Source: Ardenticatenaceae bacterium
Lineage (GTDB): Bacteria > Chloroflexota > Anaerolineae > Promineifilales > Promineifilaceae
Length of the DNA stretch: 64,000 bases
Assembly (NCBI GenBank): GCA_020634315.1
Contig: JACKBV010000002.1
Span: 62,001-126,000 of the forward strand
Direction of reading: 5' to 3'
Shown here: positions 24,587-32,409 of the stretch, one piece after another
Position numbering within the stretch: position 1 is the stretch's first letter
Layout of the letters: each line of letters opens with the position of its first letter
Position numbers and translations under genes: made by a program
Notes under the pieces: generated by a model
Database searches by the model: none
Seen by the model: the letters and a program-made list of their open reading frames with translations, nothing else
Told to the model about the DNA's origin: nothing

Positions 24587-25609
24587 TCAGCCCACAGCCG
24601 CAAAGTGACAGGCAACCCAATGCGGCCGTTCGGCCGTCCCCATGTTGCGATATTCTGGCTCGACACGGCGGCATTCATCCGCCACATACGGACAGCGCGG
24701 ATGAAAATGACAGCCCGCTGGCAGCCGCGCCGGATCGGGCGATTTCCCTTCTAAGCGCAAGCGTTGGCGTTTTGTCTCTGTCTCTAATTCTGGGTCGGGG
24801 AGCTGCGAGAGAAGGATTTGGGTGTAGGGGTGAAACGGCCGTTGCCACACCGCCGCCACATCCCCCAACTCCACCACACGCCCCGCATACATCACCCCCA
24901 CCTGCTGCGCAAAATCACGCACATACGCCAAATCCTGCGCCAACAGCAAATACGTCAAGTCATGCTCCGTGCGCAGCGCCGCCAACAGCGCCATCATTTG
25001 CGGATGCAGCACCGGGTCAAGGCGTGTCAACGGCTCATCCAAAATCAACAGCACCGGCTCCGAAGCCAGCGCCCGTGCCAGATTCACCCGCTGCCGCTGC
25101 AAACCAGAAAAATCAAACGGCGGGCGTGCCGCGCAATACGGATTCAAGCCAACCTGTTGCAGCAGCGCCGCCACCCGCGCTTCCCGCTCGGCCGCACGGC
25201 CCATGTTATGCACAGCCAACGGCTCCGCGACCAACTTCCCCACCGGCATGCGCGGGTTCAACGAGCGATAGGGGTCTTGAAACAACATGTGTACCTGCCG
25301 CCGCAATGTGCGCAATGTCGCCGGATTCGGCCGTGTCACATCTTGCCCTGCAAAAACCACCCGTCCCCCTGTCGGCTGCGTCAACTGCAAAATACTGCGC
25401 CCCAGCAACGTCTTGCCCACACCCGATTCCCCCACCAGGGCCAACGTCTCGCCACGCGCAATGGCAAACGTAACGTCATCCACCGCACGCATCGCCCCGA
25501 CTTGCCGCCGCAGCAGCCCGTCACGAATCGGAAAATGCACCTGCAAATGATGAACAGCCAAAAGGGGATCGTTCTGCACGTTATCTTTGGGGAAGGAATT
25601 ACCCATCAT
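24587..25609 (-). CDS. orphan oligopeptide-type ABC transporter ATPase with altered signature motifs
   Basis: 340 residues from the ATG at 25609, which has GGAG 7 bp upstream. DppF/OppF-type ATPase: Walker A GESGVGKT (60-67), Q-loop LFQDPYRSLNPR, Walker B LLILDEP (187-192), and a C-terminal oligopeptide-transporter extension with the Cys-rich GCHFHPRCPYVADEC segment. Two key motifs differ: the signature LSGGQ reads FSGLQ (167-171) and the switch His reads Gln (LLAQDLAYV, Gln225). The D-loop is RLDPV. No permease, binding protein or second ATPase is next to it. Activity is likely reduced or depends on a partner ATPase; it could be a decaying gene. Confidence 0.82.
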   Translation of the reverse strand: MMGNSFPKDNVQNDPLLAVHHLQVHFPIRDGLLRRQVGAMRAVDDVTFAIARGETLALVGESGVGKTLLGRSILQLTQPTGGRVVFAGQDVTRPNPATLRTLRRQVHMLFQDPYRSLNPRMPVGKLVAEPLAVHNMGRAAEREARVAALLQQVGLNPYCAARPPFDFSGLQRQRVNLARALASEPVLLILDEPLTRLDPVLHPQMMALLAALRTEHDLTYLLLAQDLAYVRDFAQQVGVMYAGRVVELGDVAAVWQRPFHPYTQILLSQLPDPELETETKRQRLRLEGKSPDPARLPAGCHFHPRCPYVADECRRVEPEYRNMGTAERPHWVACHFAAVG

Positions 25610-25736
25610 ACACCATCTCCGCATCCACTGATGCTGCGCAAATTGTAGCGTGCTCGCACACAGCCCGCAAAAGCACAACAGCCAGGCTCATCGGGCGATA
25701 AGCCTGGCTGCTGCCAGTGGATTCTGGGGTTTTCCC

Positions 25737-26912
25737 TTACTGGACTGGTAAACATATGGTGAAGGTACTGCCTTCACCCGGCTTGCTTTCTACATGGATA
25801 CGGCCGTTCTGCCGCTCCACCATCAACTTGGCAATCGTCAAACCAATGCCCACACCTGAAAACAAATGCTTACTACCCGGCTGCTCCAGGCGGAAAAACG
25901 GATCAAAAATGCGGTCATGCGCTTCCTCAGGAATACCAATACCCTTATCGATCACATCAATCGACACAGAATCGGCATCAGGCATATACACCCGCACCTC
26001 AACCGGCGTTTTATCCGGCGTAAACTTAATCGCATTTTCCAACAAAGCCCGCAGCGCCAAAACCAACCCCTTCTTGTCCGCATGAATTTCCGGCAGACTG
26101 GGCGAAATATTCAACCGCACCTGCGTTGTAATGCCATCCAGCGCCGCTTGCGTCACATTGAGCGCCTCAACCACCACATCCGTCGGACTGTGATAATCAT
26201 AATTAGGCGGGCCAGGCGACATTTCATACAACAACAGCATGTTATTGGTCAGGCCAACCAGCTTTTCCACATTGCGCGTAATCGAACGCAGCGCCACCGT
26301 CAATGAATCACCGGTAATCGCCCCCTGGTTAATCAGACCCAAAAAGCCTTGAATGGAAGTCAACGGCGTGCGCAGCTCATGGGACAACGTCGCAATGAAC
26401 TGGCTGCGCAGCTCTTCCTGTTCCGCCAAATCAGCATACGCATCTTGCAGCACGACCGATTTCACATTCAATTCCCGAATAACGGCGCGATCATTACGCC
26501 GCAAATGGCCGATGATTTGCGAGAGCAAAATTTGCAGCAGCGCCGGATTCGACTGCGCCAGCCGCATAAAATCAGACTGCTCCATCTCCAGCGTGTGACA
26601 AGGTGTGCGTGCGCGAATGGTTGCCATGCGCGTCGATTCACCGAAAAAGGACATCTCGCCAAAATACGTTTCGGCGCGAATCATATCGACTAAAATCTCC
26701 TGCCCTTCTTCGGTATGCACAATAATGTCTGCTTCCCCCTGCCCCAATACATACAACGTTGTGCCGTGTTCGCCTTCGCGCACAATGTTTGTCCCCGCCG
26801 GATAAAACCCCGGTACGGCCGTATCACTCAACACCTGGCACTCCGCTTCTTGCAGCGCCGGAAACACATTCTTGAGCAAGGTTAATTCATCAATTGTTTT
26901 AGCCATCACCAT
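25737..26912 (-). CDS. sensor histidine kinase with N-terminal cyclic-nucleotide-binding domain
   Basis: 391 residues, soluble. Residues 10-130 are a CRP-like cNMP-binding domain; the phosphate-binding cassette reads YFGEMSFFGESTRMATIRA, keeping the Gly-Glu and Arg that contact cyclic nucleotide. HisKA has TLSHELRTPLTSIQGFL (His about 177) and the ATPase domain has N-box LENAIKFTP and GVGIGLTIAKLM. The fusion suggests a kinase gated by cAMP, cGMP or a related ligand. No receiver lies next to it. The start may be the ATG at 26906. Divergent from asd with 265 bp between. Confidence 0.88.
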   Translation of the reverse strand: MVMAKTIDELTLLKNVFPALQEAECQVLSDTAVPGFYPAGTNIVREGEHGTTLYVLGQGEADIIVHTEEGQEILVDMIRAETYFGEMSFFGESTRMATIRARTPCHTLEMEQSDFMRLAQSNPALLQILLSQIIGHLRRNDRAVIRELNVKSVVLQDAYADLAEQEELRSQFIATLSHELRTPLTSIQGFLGLINQGAITGDSLTVALRSITRNVEKLVGLTNNMLLLYEMSPGPPNYDYHSPTDVVVEALNVTQAALDGITTQVRLNISPSLPEIHADKKGLVLALRALLENAIKFTPDKTPVEVRVYMPDADSVSIDVIDKGIGIPEEAHDRIFDPFFRLEQPGSKHLFSGVGIGLTIAKLMVERQNGRIHVESKPGEGSTFTICLPVQ

Positions 26913-27106
26913 GTCACTACATCCTGTACAACTTCATCATTCCTGAAAAATCTTTCTGCTTTCAACCCCTGGGTTTTGTAATTCCAGAGCGCCATTACCG
27001 CATAAAAATCTCTTCACAGAAATGCTTCATCACATGATAGCATAGACCCGTCTCCTCCTGTGAAGTTTTTACGGCATGTTCACAGCAAGATGGTGCGAGT
27101 TGCCCA

Positions 27107-27136
27107 ATGACCACACAGCGTGCATTACGATATAAT
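27107..27136 (+). promoter_or_regulatory. candidate promoter of asd
   Basis: TATAAT at 27131-27136 with ATGACC at 27107-27112 and an 18-bp spacer, about 40 bp before the asd start codon. The -10 box is perfect, the -35 weak. Confidence 0.5.
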
Positions 27137-27177
27137 TGGCAGTTAAACTCCGAATTTTTCCCTCAAGGAGGTCTTCT

Positions 27178-28239
27178 ATGGCAAAAATACCTGTTGGTGT
27201 CTTGGGAGCAACGGGCACAGTAGGCCAACGTTTTGTGCAGCTGTTGGCTGTTCACCCCTGGTTTGAGGTTGTCGCCGTCACCGGCTCTGAACGCACTGTG
27301 GGACGGCCGTATCGTGAAGGCGTGAACTGGGTCATCGGTGGCAGCGTCCCCGATACCGTCGCCGACCTCATCGTACAGCCCACCGAACCCACCCTCGAAA
27401 TTGGCGGAACACCACCCGTTGTTTTTTCCGCCCTGCCCACAGCCGACGCCCGCGAACTAGAACCCGTTTTTGCCGCCGCCGGCTACGCCGTCGTCACAAA
27501 CGCCTCCGCCTACCGCATGATGGACAACGTGCCGCTGCTCATTCCCGAAATCAACCCGGATCACACCGGCTTAATTGCGGCACAGCAAGCAGCAAACAAC
27601 TGGCCCGGCTTTATCGTTGCCAGCCCCAACTGCTCCACAACCAGCGCCATCCTGCCCATGAAAGTGTTTCAAGATGCGTTTGGCCTGGAAGCGGCCATTA
27701 TCATCACCCTCCAGGCATTATCCGGCGCAGGCTATCCCGGTGTCTCCTCCATGGACATTTTGGATAACGTCGTTCCTTACATTGGTGGCGAAGATGTGAA
27801 GCTGGAAAACGAACCGAAAAAATTGCTCGGCGCATTCCAGAATGGCGCATTGGCTATGGCCGATATGCGCATCAGCGCCCAGGCCAACCGTGTGCCCGTA
27901 TTGGACGGCCACCTTGCCAGCGTATCGGTAAAACTAGGGCAGCCAGCAACCGCAGAGGAAGCCATCGCCGCCCTGCAAAACTGGCAGCCGCCGCAAATTT
28001 GCCGCGAACTGCCCACCTCGCCACAAAATCTACTCGTCTACCGCCCAGAACCAGATCGGCCGCAGCCGCGCCTGGATCGGGACACCTCCGATGGCCTGGC
28101 CTGGACAGTGGGCAAGGTACGCGCCTGCCATGTGATGGACATTCGCTACATGGCGATCACGCACAACACCTTGCGCGGCGCAGCCAGCGGCTCCATTTTG
28201 AATGCCGAACTCCTGGCTGTACAGGGTTATATTCGTTAA
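27178..28239 (+). CDS. asd: aspartate-semialdehyde dehydrogenase
   Basis: 353 residues from ATG 27178, with AAGGAGGT at ideal spacing. It reduces aspartyl phosphate to aspartate semialdehyde with NADPH, the branch point to Lys, Thr and Met. Seen: Rossmann motif GVLGATGTVGQRFVQLL, the catalytic Cys in SPNCSTTSAILPMK, the substrate Glu/Gln region LQALSGAGYPGVSSMDI, and His in PVLDGHLASVSV. The length and the SNCSTT-type context fit the archaeal/fungal type of ASADH rather than the E. coli type. Single gene with its own promoter and a hairpin after it. Confidence 0.95.
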   Translation: MAKIPVGVLGATGTVGQRFVQLLAVHPWFEVVAVTGSERTVGRPYREGVNWVIGGSVPDTVADLIVQPTEPTLEIGGTPPVVFSALPTADARELEPVFAAAGYAVVTNASAYRMMDNVPLLIPEINPDHTGLIAAQQAANNWPGFIVASPNCSTTSAILPMKVFQDAFGLEAAIIITLQALSGAGYPGVSSMDILDNVVPYIGGEDVKLENEPKKLLGAFQNGALAMADMRISAQANRVPVLDGHLASVSVKLGQPATAEEAIAALQNWQPPQICRELPTSPQNLLVYRPEPDRPQPRLDRDTSDGLAWTVGKVRACHVMDIRYMAITHNTLRGAASGSILNAELLAVQGYIR

Positions 28240-28268
28240 ACAGTCGGGGGATTGTTATTGAATGGTTG

Positions 28269-28313
28269 CGTATGGCGTATGGCGTCACCAAAGTGATCGC
28301 CATACGCCATACG
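28269..28313. terminator. bidirectional hairpin between convergent asd and EthD-like genes
   Basis: A 16-bp perfect stem CGTATGGCGTATGGCG, extended by TCAC/GTGA around a CAAA loop. Each arm contains a direct repeat of CGTATGG. No real T-run follows on either strand, so it may block transcription or protect 3' ends rather than act as a standard terminator. Confidence 0.65.
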
Positions 28314-28341
28314 TTGAATCTGCCACACATGGCAAATACGG

Positions 28342-28725
28342 CTACTCTTCTTCGTCAGTAAAGGGAGCAAGGTAGCCGATTTTTTTTGCATCCATGAACG
28401 CGTTGCGTGCTTTTGTCTCTTCCTCGAACGCTTCGGTATAAAACCAGGTGACGACACGGGCCTCAGCCCATGGCTTGAGCGCTTGAATAAACTCTACGCC
28501 AAGCGGCGTCGCCAGCGCCCGATCAAACCATAATTTTGATTCGAAATAGAGTTCGTACATCAAATGGTAGCGTGATTCGCCGCCGGGTTTGCCATGTATG
28601 CGGCTGACTTCGCTTTTCAGCAAGCCGGGCAGCTTTTCCGCTAAGGGCAAATGTGTCGAGGAAAAGAATGTCTCCAAAGCGACTTCATCATCAACGCGCC
28701 GGTAAATGGTGACGAATTTGAACAT
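28342..28725 (-). CDS. EthD-family dimeric alpha-beta barrel protein
   Basis: 127 residues. The fold is recognised from MFKFVTIYRRVDDEVALETFFSSTHLPLAEKLPGL, the start of EthD-like ferredoxin-type barrels, with GESRYHLMYELYFES in the second half. EthD proteins are small accessory or cofactor-free enzymes whose precise roles are mostly unknown. The C-terminal 25 residues are a charged helical tail. It starts 2 bp after the stop of the cytochrome gene on the same strand, so it probably belongs to that operon. Confidence 0.75.
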   Translation of the reverse strand: MFKFVTIYRRVDDEVALETFFSSTHLPLAEKLPGLLKSEVSRIHGKPGGESRYHLMYELYFESKLWFDRALATPLGVEFIQALKPWAEARVVTWFYTEAFEEETKARNAFMDAKKIGYLAPFTDEEE

Positions 28726-28727
28726 AT

Positions 28728-30593
28728 TTACCAGATTGCCTTTAACTCTGCTTTCAGGTCGGCACGCTGTGCTTGATAGTCGGCTTCGTCGATGTCGCCA
28801 TTGGCAAAGGCATTGTCGAGTTCGGCAATGAGTTGGATGAGTTCGTCCGCGTTACGGCCGTTTCCAACCAGCGCATCTTCCTCTTCCTCCTCATATTCAT
28901 CCTCATCGTCCGCAGTTTGGCGTCCGCGAATCACAAAGTAGGCGCCGCCCAACACAGCCGCCAACGCCACCCCACCAATCGCCAATTCCAGCGTCTGGTT
29001 ACGCGGCGCAGCAACACTGCTGCCTGTTGTACTGGCAATTTCTTGCGGTTCGCCCTCAAGCTGCACCGTCAAGGTAGAGCCAGCTGGCAAATTTTGGCGT
29101 GCATAGCTGAGGAACATCCCGCCCATTGTCTGCTGCGTCTGCTCAGCCCAACCATCATTGGTCAATTCCACACCTGCATCTGGCAAAATCACCGTCGCAT
29201 TGGTCACGGCATACGGCATCAGATGTGAAAATTCCACCCCTTTGTCGTAAGCCAACGCATAATTGGCAATCAGGCTGGATGTACTGCGCCCAGGGCGCAG
29301 CGGCACAGTATCGGCATAGCCATCGCCTGTCTGGATCACCTCGGTAGCGGCGATGAACGAGTCCATGCCCGAAAAGGCACGCTCAAAGGTCACGCCTTGT
29401 GCCGTATCGGGTATCCCTAACTGCACAGTGCCCAGGTCTGGATTGCCACTTTCACCGACAAAAACGGCGTTCGCCTGATTTTCAAACACATATAATTCGG
29501 TGACTTGCACCGTTTCTTCACTCAGAAATTCCAGAACGATGTGTACTTGGGCCACATTGACAACGGCGGGATCGGTCGTTTGATCATACACGGTCACGGG
29601 CAGGTCAATGATCGTTTCGCTCTGGCTTAACTGGCCGACATCGCTGCTAAAACTCAGGTCATCGTAGCTGACGCTAATCAAATAGACCAAATCGGGGGCG
29701 ACCATAGAGATGTCAAAGCTGTATGCGCCGTTGACATCGGCCGTCGTCGTTAACGCCAATGATTGTTGGATGTCGGGGGTGAATCCTCGCAGCAAAACAG
29801 GTACATCGGCAACGGCCGTTCCCGTTGTCGCATTCATCACAACCCCATTGATCGTCGCGGCCTCAATCGGCGCATTCGCCAATGTCGAATCTACGTAGCC
29901 ATAGCTAAAGGTTCGCGCATAATCGACAACCGCCTGCAAATCTGTATTGCCCAGCTCATAATCATGTCCGGTCAATTTCCCCGGCTCCAGGCTGGCAAAT
30001 ACCACATCATTGCTGCGATTAAACCAATAGTCGAGGCTGGTCAGGTCAGGCACGGCCGCACCAGCAGCGGCCGCATCTGGCCCATCGCCAAGGCCGCTTT
30101 CACCATGACAAGACAGACAGTTTGCTTCATAAACAGCCTGCCCTTGGGCAACGACATCGCCGGGCGTCGCCAATGTCATGACGGCGGCAATAGCCTGCCA
30201 CACCTGCGCATCACTGAGTGGGTTGCTGCTGACCGAGCCAAAGGGAGGCATCCCGGCTTCCAGGTTGCCATTGGTGATCAGGTCGTAATAGGCAGCGGGA
30301 ACGGCCGTTTGCCGAAACGTCGGGTCGGTGAACATCCGCGGCGGCTTGGGCAAGTTGCCGGACAATTCCCCATCACCATTACCTGTCGCCCCATGACAAT
30401 TGGCGCAGCGGGCGGCATAAATCTCCAGGCCAGCGGCCGCATCTGGCGGCGTGTCGGGCAAAACCGGGTCTTGCGCCTGTACCGCCGGGGACGTGGCAAA
30501 CAGGAAAAGGGCCGCTGTCAATACAAGAAGAAAGGAGACGAGCCAGATACGGCCGTCTCCATAGCGAACAAATTGTTTATAAAGTCTCATCAT
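28728..30593 (-). CDS. membrane-anchored dihaem cytochrome c with beta-sandwich and SHOCT-like tail
   Basis: 621 residues from ATG 30593, which overlaps the upstream stop (ATGA). A signal sequence (about 1-41) leads to two cytochrome c domains: CANCH (63-67) with ligand Met115 in GMPPFG, and CLSCH (159-163). The second has no Met in the ligand region; His210 (KLTGHDYE) stands there instead. Then come a carboxypeptidase-regulatory-like beta-sandwich (about 235-330), a further beta-rich part to about 525, one membrane helix, a run of Asp/Glu, and a cytosolic tail resembling SHOCT (GDIDEADYQAQRADLKAEL). It is the obvious client of the cytochrome maturation genes upstream. Confidence 0.85.
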   Translation of the reverse strand: MMRLYKQFVRYGDGRIWLVSFLLVLTAALFLFATSPAVQAQDPVLPDTPPDAAAGLEIYAARCANCHGATGNGDGELSGNLPKPPRMFTDPTFRQTAVPAAYYDLITNGNLEAGMPPFGSVSSNPLSDAQVWQAIAAVMTLATPGDVVAQGQAVYEANCLSCHGESGLGDGPDAAAAGAAVPDLTSLDYWFNRSNDVVFASLEPGKLTGHDYELGNTDLQAVVDYARTFSYGYVDSTLANAPIEAATINGVVMNATTGTAVADVPVLLRGFTPDIQQSLALTTTADVNGAYSFDISMVAPDLVYLISVSYDDLSFSSDVGQLSQSETIIDLPVTVYDQTTDPAVVNVAQVHIVLEFLSEETVQVTELYVFENQANAVFVGESGNPDLGTVQLGIPDTAQGVTFERAFSGMDSFIAATEVIQTGDGYADTVPLRPGRSTSSLIANYALAYDKGVEFSHLMPYAVTNATVILPDAGVELTNDGWAEQTQQTMGGMFLSYARQNLPAGSTLTVQLEGEPQEIASTTGSSVAAPRNQTLELAIGGVALAAVLGGAYFVIRGRQTADDEDEYEEEEEDALVGNGRNADELIQLIAELDNAFANGDIDEADYQAQRADLKAELKAIW

Positions 30594-31126
30594 GATGTCG
30601 CCGTTACTGGGGTGAGTTTGTGGCCGCAAGCGGCACAGAATTTATCCGCACCGCTGACACGGGTGCCACATTGGGGGCAAAAATTGGTACGGCCGTTAAC
30701 GGCCGTTTTCTGTTGTCGCGCACGGGCAATCGCCTGTTCCATCTCTTCATCAACAGCCGCGCGTGGAGCCGCCGCCGCCTTTGTTTGCGGCGCTTGTGCG
30801 CTTCGCGCACGGGCAATTGCAGCTTCGATGGCCTCATCAGACACCCCGCCCGTCAAGCTGTCCAACTGCTTCAACACCTCAGTGGCCTCAGCCATCAGAC
30901 GTGTCCGTTGGAAAGTGTGTACTTCCGTCGGAATTTTGCCCGTTTCATGATCAAAATCCAACGCCTGAATTTGCGCCAACAGCGCATCCTTTTGTTCGAC
31001 AAGCCAATCACGTTGATTTTTACGTTCTTGTCGTCCCCGCTGCGACGCTCCCCAAAACGGATAAGCCAAATACAGGCCAACAGCGGTGAGCAGGGCAATG
31101 CCAAGTAAAATAGAGCCTGCGGTCAT
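30590..31126 (-). CDS. CcmI-like protein with C-terminal zinc ribbon
   Basis: 178 residues from ATG 31126. One N-terminal membrane helix (GSILLGIALLTAVGLYLAYPFW), then the helical segment typical of CcmI/CycH N-termini (LLAQIQALDFDHETGKIPTEVH), a helical linker with two related AIARAR segments, and a C-terminal zinc ribbon made by FCPQC and FCAAC. CcmI holds apocytochrome for haem ligation; here the usual TPR part is absent and a zinc ribbon takes its place. Placed between the CcmG-like gene and the cytochrome gene, overlapping the latter by 4 bp. Confidence 0.75.
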   Translation of the reverse strand: MTAGSILLGIALLTAVGLYLAYPFWGASQRGRQERKNQRDWLVEQKDALLAQIQALDFDHETGKIPTEVHTFQRTRLMAEATEVLKQLDSLTGGVSDEAIEAAIARARSAQAPQTKAAAAPRAAVDEEMEQAIARARQQKTAVNGRTNFCPQCGTRVSGADKFCAACGHKLTPVTATS

Positions 31127-31173
31127 AATTATGTACGCAGCAGGCACACACACCTACTGCGCTCCTCCTTCCT

Positions 31174-31749
31174 TTATTGAGTCATTATTTTTGCCATGAT
31201 GCTGTTCATCATAGAGGCATTTACCGGGCCAATTTGCACATGCTGAATCACGCCATTGCGATCAATAAAGAACGTCTCCGGCACCCCGGTAATTTCATAA
31301 TCATCAGAGATAGACGTGCCCAAATCAGGCGCATTCGGATATGTCACACTAAATTCGCGCAAATATTCCTTTGCGTTTGGCTCAACGTCCGAATAGGCAA
31401 TACCCACAAAGACCACGCCCTGATCCTTATACTGCTGCCACGCCTGTTCTAACAAATCCGCCTCCAGGCGGCACTCAACACACCAGGAAGCCCAAAAATT
31501 GACAACCACCGGCTTCCCTTGCAAATCAGCCAAGGCCACAGCATCCTGCCCTTCCCATTCATAACCATTGAAGAAATTCATCGTAAAACCGGGGGCAGTT
31601 TCGCCTGCTTCCGGGCGGGAAGCGTTGGTTTTCATCAAGCCATAACCGGATAATCCCAGCACAGCCAGGACAACCACCCAAATGGCAATCGCTGTCACAT
31701 TTAATTTTTTCGCACTTGTTGCGGGGGGATTTTGTATATGTTCAGCCAT
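31174..31749 (-). CDS. ccmG: CcmG/ResA-type thiol-disulfide oxidoreductase
   Basis: 191 residues: an N-terminal membrane anchor (about 17-38) and an extracytoplasmic thioredoxin fold. The active site is WASWCVEC (Cys90, Cys93), with the cis-Pro region GVPETFFIDRNG. Such proteins reduce the CxxCH cysteines of apocytochrome before haem attachment. The CVEC pair with a Glu is close to the family's CEPC/CVPC. It lies 8 bp after ccmH, consistent with one operon and one task. Confidence 0.9.
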   Translation of the reverse strand: MAEHIQNPPATSAKKLNVTAIAIWVVVLAVLGLSGYGLMKTNASRPEAGETAPGFTMNFFNGYEWEGQDAVALADLQGKPVVVNFWASWCVECRLEADLLEQAWQQYKDQGVVFVGIAYSDVEPNAKEYLREFSVTYPNAPDLGTSISDDYEITGVPETFFIDRNGVIQHVQIGPVNASMMNSIMAKIMTQ

Positions 31750-31757
31750 CTTTTATC

Positions 31758-32279
31758 TCACTTCTTTTTCAATTCTTGTTCAATTCGTGATACATAATCA
31801 TCTTTAGCTGGTGGTGGTACATCTTCTGGCAGCGCCACATCTACTGCTGGCGCTGCGGCTGCCGTTGCCCGCAAGTTACGCATGTAACGGCTAAACAAAA
31901 AGCCCCCCACGACAACCGCTACCACCGGCCATATCCACAAAATCAAGTTTAACCCTTCTGCTGGCGGCGTCGCCAACACACGGTCGCCATATTGATCAGC
32001 AAAATAGGTGAAAATCTCTTCTTTCGTCTGTCCTTGCGCCAACTTCTCGCGGATTAATTCGCGCCAATCGGCACAAGCCTGGGTCTCGCACACATCCAAC
32101 GGCGTACTTTCGCAAACCGGGCAGTAAACTTCTTTGGCGACGGCGTTTACTTCGTCGTCTGTCACTTCGCTGCTGTCACTTTCTTGTGCCCATACCGGCA
32201 GGACAACTGTCATGATTAACAGAAGCAGCAGTCCCCATTTCATGCCGCGTTTCACGATTTGTTTCCGACGTACTTGCAT
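31758..32279 (-). CDS. ccmH: cytochrome c maturation protein CcmH
   Basis: 173 residues from the ATG at 32279, preferred because the first residues then form a signal peptide (MQVRRKQIVKRGMKW, then LLLLLIM); starts up to 42 bp upstream are open. CcmH reduces apocytochrome in partnership with CcmG. Seen: EVYCPVCES (Cys53, Cys56), the three-helix segment IREKLAQGQTKEEIFTYFADQYGDRVLATPP, and a C-terminal membrane helix. Two extra cysteines (Cys64, Cys69 in VCETQAC) follow the active pair. The presence of CcmH is of note because CcmE here is of the C-x3-Y type. Confidence 0.88.
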   Translation of the reverse strand: MQVRRKQIVKRGMKWGLLLLLIMTVVLPVWAQESDSSEVTDDEVNAVAKEVYCPVCESTPLDVCETQACADWRELIREKLAQGQTKEEIFTYFADQYGDRVLATPPAEGLNLILWIWPVVAVVVGGFLFSRYMRNLRATAAAAPAVDVALPEDVPPPAKDDYVSRIEQELKKK

Positions 32280-32409
32280 CTTTATCACTCTTTCAAATTG
32301 CATGATTGATCGCATCATCAATGCTTGATAATAACAAATTCCCTTTCAAGAGATTGAACACGCTTTGCTTGCTCATCGCTCGAAAAGGGAATTTGTCTCT
32401 GGATGACTG

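Noticed and set aside
24459..24674. Reverse frame encoding a Pro-Leu-rich repeat peptide across the tandem repeats
   Set aside because: It starts inside the ABC gene in another frame and has no ribosome-binding site; a consequence of the 21-bp period.
24818..25648. Forward frames of 230-276 codons over the ABC ATPase gene
   Set aside because: Composed largely of Pro, His, Arg and Gln; the reverse strand carries the Walker motifs.
29763..30950. A 395-codon forward frame over the cytochrome and CcmI-like genes
   Set aside because: It crosses two real reverse-strand genes with haem and zinc motifs and has no family resemblance.
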